DNA of 64,000 nucleotides from a virus: positions 1 through 64,000 of IMG/VR virus record IMGVR_UViG_3300002494_000005; one strand, written 5' to 3'. Of this stretch, positions 60,839-64,000 are shown piece by piece. The position numbers were made by a program, and so were the translations under genes. The notes under the pieces were generated by a model that was not told the origin of the DNA, did no database searches, and saw only the letters and a list, made by a program, of their open reading frames with translations. Each line of letters begins with the position of its first letter. The first letter of the stretch is position 1.

Positions 60839-61117
60839 CTACCATAGCCACCACCAGAGTGATTTCTTTTCTTCAGCACTGTAACGTTCAAATCTAACTT
60901 CATCTCCCATGCACCAGGCGCGGAGCGCCATCTTCTCTCTACTCCTCCTTCTTCTAGCCTTTTCACGTTTAAAGTCTTTATATCCCTTGCTCCTTATTCC
61001 CTTCTGAGACTTGTAGAACTTTCTCACGTAAGCGTCTATGTCGTTTACCAAGAACATCACTTTAGCCTTCATCCTACGCTTAGCTACCTTCCTTTGCATC
61101 AGCTTCTCCTGATACAT
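60839..61117 (-). CDS. Small, highly basic hypothetical protein
   Basis: A 92-residue protein extremely rich in K and R (for example REKARRRRSREKMALRAW), with an aromatic C-terminus ending WWWLW. It is probably nucleic-acid binding, or may disturb a membrane through its tryptophan tail. As a promoter-proximal gene it is a candidate host-takeover factor. ATG 61117 is 1 nt after the stop of the 26-codon gene upstream (TAGTATG). Confidence 0.65.
   Translation of the reverse strand: MYQEKLMQRKVAKRRMKAKVMFLVNDIDAYVRKFYKSQKGIRSKGYKDFKREKARRRRSREKMALRAWCMGDEVRFERYSAEEKKSLWWWLW
60917..60929. repeat. GGA-triloop hairpin repeat
   Basis: GGCGC-GGA-GCGCC in the basic protein gene (frame giving MALRAW). 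Confidence 0.6.
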
Positions 61118-61118
61118 A

Positions 61119-61199
61119 CTACCACCCCTCTTTGCTAGCTATCACACCAACGACAATGACGATAACAGCGTATATGAAAAGCCACAAAGGTATGTCCAC
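61119..61199 (-). CDS. 26-residue membrane micropeptide
   Basis: A GTG-started frame of 26 codons sits behind a perfect ribosome binding site (AGGAGGTGA, 6 nt spacing). It reads as one hydrophobic helix (IPLWLFIYAVIVIVVGVIA) with a short SKEGW end. It is the first gene of the leftward early block and ends one base before the ATG of the next gene. Single-span micropeptides of this kind can modulate host membrane complexes; function unknown. Confidence 0.6.
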   Translation of the reverse strand: MDIPLWLFIYAVIVIVVGVIASKEGW

Positions 61200-61576
61200 G
61201 ACTCACCTCCTGTCTAGTTATCAAGATACTTAAGCAAGTAGCGGTGATGAAGTTAAGCTAGCTAACTTATTAAGCTGATTAAGTAATATGACTCAGTTAG
61301 CTTAGTAAGTTATCTAGTTAGCTTTAATAATCGACTGTTAATGTCTTAGATATTTCTGATTTGATAAATGAACGTAACTAGATATTAATGTTCAATATTA
61401 GCAAGTAGTGGTGATTAAGTTAAGTTAACTATCTAGCTAGATTAATTTATCTACCGCTACCATCTAGGATAACTAGCTAGATTAATTAATCGAACTAAGT
61501 AACTAGTTAAAGTCACAATTATGTTACTTCTAGCCAGATTAACTAAACAGGCACTATTGTCTAATATTAAACGCTA

Positions 61577-61609
61577 AGACGGCAACGTCTTTAAACGACG
61601 TTGCCGTCT
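61577..61609. other. 13-bp perfect hairpin in early leader
   Basis: AGACGGCAACGTC and GACGTTGCCGTCT with a 7-nt loop. It lies about 50 nt downstream of the leftward promoter at 61661, so it would be in the 5' leader of the early mRNA, or act as an attenuator. Confidence 0.6.
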
Positions 61610-61660
61610 ATAGCTAATTCTGTTTAGTTATTATTCTGTAGCCCCGTTTCTCCGCCATTA

Positions 61661-61689
61661 TGTATAGCATGTATTTTTGTTTTTGTCAA
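61661..61689 (-). promoter_or_regulatory. Leftward sigma-70 promoter P1
   Basis: TTGACA (61684-61689), a 17-bp spacer and TATACA (61661-61666) preceded by TGC. It is followed by TAATGGCGGAGAAACGGGGC, a sequence shared with P2. It would drive the early genes from the micropeptide at 61199 onward. Confidence 0.85.
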
Positions 61690-61928
61690 TAGGTCAATAG
61701 CGAGTAGCTGGTATGAAAAGTGTGAATGGAAAATGTTGTCGGGTTGTGTGAGATATCAATGTTGGGTTGTGTGAGGTGAACTGAAATTGCTGACGTCCCC
61801 CGAAACTATCAAACCCATCACTATAAAATCCAAAGCACTATCTATTTCATACTTACTTGACACATGTCAACTACCTAATCCTGACCCGCTACTTGCTTAA
61901 CGTGTTTAACCGAATTAACTATGTTCGC

Positions 61929-61964
61929 GTGGTCAGTGTCGTCTTCAATAACAACACTGACCAC
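61929..61964. other. 11-bp hairpin
   Basis: GTGGTCAGTGT and ACACTGACCAC with a 14-nt loop, related in sequence (CAGTGTCGT) to the hairpins at 62192 and 62334. Confidence 0.5.
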
Positions 61965-62048
61965 ACTCACTAGCAGCTAGTGTTAGCTACTATGATAGCT
62001 GACTTGGTTAACTTACTTCCAGCCCCGCTTCTCCGCCATTATAATTAT

Positions 62049-62077
62049 ATCATATAGCTTGTTTTTTTGTTTGTCAA
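62049..62077 (-). promoter_or_regulatory. Leftward sigma-70 promoter P2
   Basis: TTGACA (62072-62077), a 17-bp spacer and TATGAT (62049-62054); a TATAAT follows 5 bp further. Downstream is TAATGGCGGAGAAGCGGGGC, nearly identical to the start of the P1 transcript, so both may share an operator or leader element. Confidence 0.75.
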
Positions 62078-62191
62078 GCGTCACTATCATATGTCAGTAA
62101 CGTATTTTTTGCTTGTCAAGAGGTAATATTAACGTGTGATATTAGCACACTACACTATGCCGCTACCGTCATAATACCAGTTGTGATAATA

Positions 62192-62224
62192 GCGACTGGT
62201 GTCGTTTTAAGCGACACCAGTCGC
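62192..62224. other. 13-bp perfect hairpin
   Basis: GCGACTGGTGTCG and CGACACCAGTCGC with loop TTTTAAG. Same family as 62334-62367. Confidence 0.6.
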
Positions 62225-62333
62225 GTGACACGAATAGCTGACAGTCGTCATAGCTGTTAGCTTTAACGACACTGACTACACTGTTATGAACTACATTGAC
62301 CAGCTACTTGCTTTGAACTTAGCCGATAAATAA

Positions 62334-62367
62334 CGACTGGTGTCGTCCTTGAAGACGGCACCAGTCG
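62334..62367. other. 14-bp hairpin
   Basis: CGACTGGTGTCGTC and GACGGCACCAGTCG (one G-U pair), loop CTTGAA. The compensated difference from the 62192 hairpin suggests the structure is what is kept. Confidence 0.6.
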
Positions 62368-62590
62368 CGAAATAGCTATTAGACGGTAGCGGTGATAATA
62401 GCGCTGATTTATGGCTGATGTTAGCTAACTATCCTGACCCGATACTGTCTTAACTGATTTGCTAGACGGTAGCGGTTGGGATTGGACGACACTGCTGGGA
62501 TTAACGACATTGACTTGCAGCATCGTTGTTGTGAACGACATACTCTGCGTTACTCCACCGTTTACCGTGAGCCCACTGTTTACCGCATAG

Positions 62591-62626
62591 AGCCGAGTTA
62601 GCCCCTTGCGGGGCTAACCGGCTTTT
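62591..62626. terminator. Bidirectional terminator-like hairpin
   Basis: AGCCG-A-GTTAGCCCC and GGGGCTAAC-CGGCT pair around TTGC (GCAA tetraloop on the leftward RNA). It starts at the stop codon of the leftward gene 62625-63320. TTTT follows on the + strand. Confidence 0.75.
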
Positions 62627-63320
62627 ACACCTCTCCGAATCCAGTTATGCTTAGGGCAGTACTTGCCATCTTGGAGGCTATTAGTTTAGCCTTCTCAGTA
62701 GAGTACCAGCCCCTTAGGAGTTCACCAGACACCCCGAGCAGAGTGTCAGTGGCGAACTCAATGTGTCTCTCTTCGGCTAGATGGGTAACCGAATAGTTAG
62801 CGGTCACCTCATCTCCTAGCAGCTCAACGATAACCTCAAGGGCCGTCAGGCCCTTGAAGTTACCTCCCCGAGTAACCCTGAAGCCGAATGTGAGTCTGCC
62901 TGGAGCGCTTTCTATCGTGAAACTACCACGGCCAGTAGCCGTGGTGTGGTGCCACACGCACCCGTACTGTCCAACCTTGACTCCCGGGCTGTTAATGCCC
63001 GGGATGTCGTCTTTCATGTAGGTGTGCCTAGTTAACTCAGCAATAGTATCACCCTCTAGAACGAGGTCAAGAAAGTCTTTTTGCGCAGCCTCGCGAATAA
63101 GGTTCGCGAGGCCAGTGGCTTCTCTCGCGGACATTCCCTTCAGATAGAAGGGATTGTCTGGGAGCGCGGCCAACAAGGCCGCGCCCTCCAGTCCCCTTCC
63201 GACCACTTCTACAAAAGAGGGCCAGGTACCCCCAATGTACCTGGCCCACCTATGACCGAGATAGCTAGCGACGGCCACCACAATGGCGGCCAAAGTGAGG
63301 TCGTACTTGCTCTTGTTCAT
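62625..63320 (-). CDS. Hypothetical membrane-anchored protein, 231 aa
   Basis: Not recognised. One N-terminal hydrophobic segment (LTLAAIVVAVASYLGHRWA, about residues 8-26) suggests a membrane anchor with a large soluble domain. The domain has a helical part (about 60-95) and a beta-rich part (about 110-190, for example GRLTFGFRVTRGG). ATG 63320 follows AGGTGAAC. It lies upstream of the AT-rich region and is transcribed towards it, ending in a strong hairpin. Confidence 0.75.
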   Translation of the reverse strand: MNKSKYDLTLAAIVVAVASYLGHRWARYIGGTWPSFVEVVGRGLEGAALLAALPDNPFYLKGMSAREATGLANLIREAAQKDFLDLVLEGDTIAELTRHTYMKDDIPGINSPGVKVGQYGCVWHHTTATGRGSFTIESAPGRLTFGFRVTRGGNFKGLTALEVIVELLGDEVTANYSVTHLAEERHIEFATDTLLGVSGELLRGWYSTEKAKLIASKMASTALSITGFGEV

Positions 63321-63350
63321 GTTCACCTACCTTCCGGGTCTGTTCACTTG

Positions 63351-63389
63351 AAGGGTTGGGTTATCCGGAAACACCCAACCCTTTGTTTT
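63351..63389. terminator. 11-bp hairpin followed by TTTGTTTT on + strand
   Basis: AAGGGTTGGGT and ACCCAACCCTT form a perfect stem; T-rich sequence follows on the + strand. It may stop antisense transcripts, or act as a barrier between the flanking leftward genes. Confidence 0.5.
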
Positions 63390-63394
63390 AAATA

Positions 63395-63566
63395 CCCCTG
63401 TAGCCCCGTAAAACGGCTTATACGGCCTTGGAGACAGTGCCCTAGTGGTAGACATTAGGGCAAGAGTACCAAAATCAGGATTATGCCGATACTCATCGGC
63501 AAAAGCCCGATTTTGGCATCTTTAGGTCCAAGGCCGTATAAGCCATTTTACGCGGTTATCCACAGG
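63395..63566. repeat. Structured inverted-repeat element, copy 2
   Basis: Outer arms (63395-63431 and 63528-63566) share the core ACGGCTTATACGGCCTTGG/CCAAGGCCGTATAAGCC with copy 1 at 56210-56321. The first inner hairpin TGCCCTAGTGGTAGACATTAGGG is almost the same as in copy 1. A second inner arm pair (CCAAAATC/GATTTTGG), enclosing GCCGATACTCATCGGC, is present only here. It fills the gap between two leftward genes. Confidence 0.8.
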
Positions 63567-63588
63567 CTGGTGATAGCCTGTGGATAAC
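63555..63588. other. Inverted pair of DnaA-box sequences in a 14-bp hairpin
   Basis: GTTATCCACAGGCT (63555-63568) and AGCCTGTGGATAAC (63575-63588) are perfect inverted repeats, each containing TTATCCACA, the consensus DnaA box. It lies directly after the stop of the gene at 63595. It could bind host DnaA or simply be a terminator hairpin. Confidence 0.55.
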
Positions 63589-63594
63589 TTTCAC

Positions 63595-63837
63595 TTACTT
63601 ACACTCGCTGAGTATTTTCGCTAGTAATGACCGAACAATGTTTTGGTCAGCCTTGGGCAACTCATAAAGAGTTGCCAAAAGCTTTTTCCGCTCCTGAACG
63701 GTTACCTGCTCTGGAGCGAGCAGCATCACGCCGACCACTTGGTATAGGTCGGCGTACAACTCCCCTAGCCGACTGCCGTCATGGAATGACGCCAATCCGG
63801 CTAGGATATCCAGCAGCACTGTTTCTTTATCACGCAT
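63595..63837 (-). CDS. Hypothetical helical protein, 80 aa
   Basis: Not recognised. Entirely helical pattern (LLDILAGLASFHDGSRLGEL, then VTVQERKKLLATLYELP and QNIVRSLLAKIL), acidic-basic balanced, no membrane segment. ATG follows GAGGGTGAGAG and overlaps the stop of the upstream frame by 8 nt. Could be a small regulator or DNA-binding protein. Confidence 0.7.
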   Translation of the reverse strand: MRDKETVLLDILAGLASFHDGSRLGELYADLYQVVGVMLLAPEQVTVQERKKLLATLYELPKADQNIVRSLLAKILSECK

Positions 63838-64000
63838 CTCTCACCCTCTCCAGAGCTTGGTCCAGCCACTCTGGAGTTATCCGATAACCGTCCACCGTTC
63901 CGGTATAGTGGACGGTACCGGTGGGAGACACTTCCCACCGGTCCCAATAGTCCATGGAACCCCATCCGCTGAATACGGATGAGCTGCCGTCCTCACGCAG
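63830..64000 (-). CDS. C-terminal part of a protein cut by the window edge
   Basis: A leftward frame is open from the window edge to TGA at 63830-63832 (56 codons seen). The visible part reads ...MDYWDRWEVSPTGTVHYTGT and ends WLDQALERVRDA: acidic, aromatic, with a helical end. It overlaps the next gene by 8 nt, as is usual in this operon. The start lies outside, and no family is recognisable. Confidence 0.65.
   Translation of the reverse strand: MREDGSSSVFSGWGSMDYWDRWEVSPTGTVHYTGTVDGYRITPEWLDQALERVRDA

Larger units (their letters stand above)
61210..62590. other. AT-rich regulatory region, candidate origin
   Basis: About 1.4 kb without a gene. It has many CTAG-, TTAA- and AGTTAG-type short repeats. 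A 24-nt direct repeat GCAAGTAG(C/T)GGTGAT occurs at 61234-61257 and 61401-61424, and CTAGCTAGATTAATT at 61433-61447 and 61473-61487. The motif GACGGTAGCGG recurs near 62158 (reverse), 62382 and 62464, with GGTAGCGGTAG reversed at 61451. Four long hairpins and two leftward promoters are included. AT-richness, iterons and location at the head of the replication genes suggest an origin, but this is inference. Confidence 0.55.

Noticed and set aside
62114-62119. Third TTGACA on the leftward strand upstream of P2
   Set aside because: No acceptable -10 element at 16-18 bp; only TATGAT at 22 bp.
1-64000. tRNA genes, integrase and attachment sites
   Set aside because: I looked for cloverleaf-like sequence with GTTCGA-type T loops and for integrase motifs and found none I could support. 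A tool such as tRNAscan-SE would be decisive for tRNAs.

Overview
The window is a contiguous piece of a tailed double-stranded DNA phage (or prophage) genome of siphovirus type. The strongest clue to relatives is the gene order TerS, TerL, DUF935-like portal, Mu I-like protease with scaffold tail, decoration protein, major capsid protein, followed by a very long tape measure. From memory this is the head-gene order of the Thermus phages P23-45 and P74-26, so a thermophilic Deinococcota host is my best guess. It is an inference, not proven by the sequence. Promoters look like host sigma-70 sites, often extended -10 (TGnTATAAT), and ribosome binding sites are strong (GGAGGT). I recognised no tRNA gene, CRISPR array or integrase.

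Layout. Positions 1 to about 1,690 are very GC- and G-rich, mostly non-coding, with degenerate G-rich repeats and one leftward gene. From 1,705 to 37,660 everything runs rightward: an endonuclease-like gene, a ParB-like protein and the packaging genes; then capsid, head-tail connectors, major tail protein, tail chaperones with a predicted -1 frameshift, and a 2,775-residue tape measure; then two paralogous tail fibres, a metallophosphoesterase, a holin, tail-tip proteins, and a lysis cassette with a glucosaminidase endolysin, a second holin-like protein and an exported protein. A strong terminator at 37,665-37,697 separates this block from the leftward block (63,320 down to 37,704).

The leftward block holds DNA metabolism: family A DNA polymerase, monomeric class II ribonucleotide reductase, ThyX, dNMP kinase, dCTP deaminase-like enzyme, PD-(D/E)XK nucleases including an Hjc-like resolvase, an archaeal-type primase with a PriL-like four-cysteine tail, an SSB-like protein, a Cas4-like nuclease, a DnaB-like helicase, a Rad52-type annealing protein, RNase H and a MoxR/VWA pair. 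It also holds clusters of unrecognised genes, some paralogous. Two canonical leftward promoters with a shared downstream sequence lie in a 1.4-kb AT-rich region (61,200-62,590) full of iterated motifs and long hairpins. This region is the best candidate for an origin and early-transcription control region.

Two repeat families are not explained by the genes. One is a dispersed hairpin with an invariant GGA (TCC) triloop and variable, compensating stems, about thirteen good copies. The other is a two-copy 110-170-nt structured element with long arms and a conserved inner hairpin. Start codons given here were adjusted to the best ribosome binding site.
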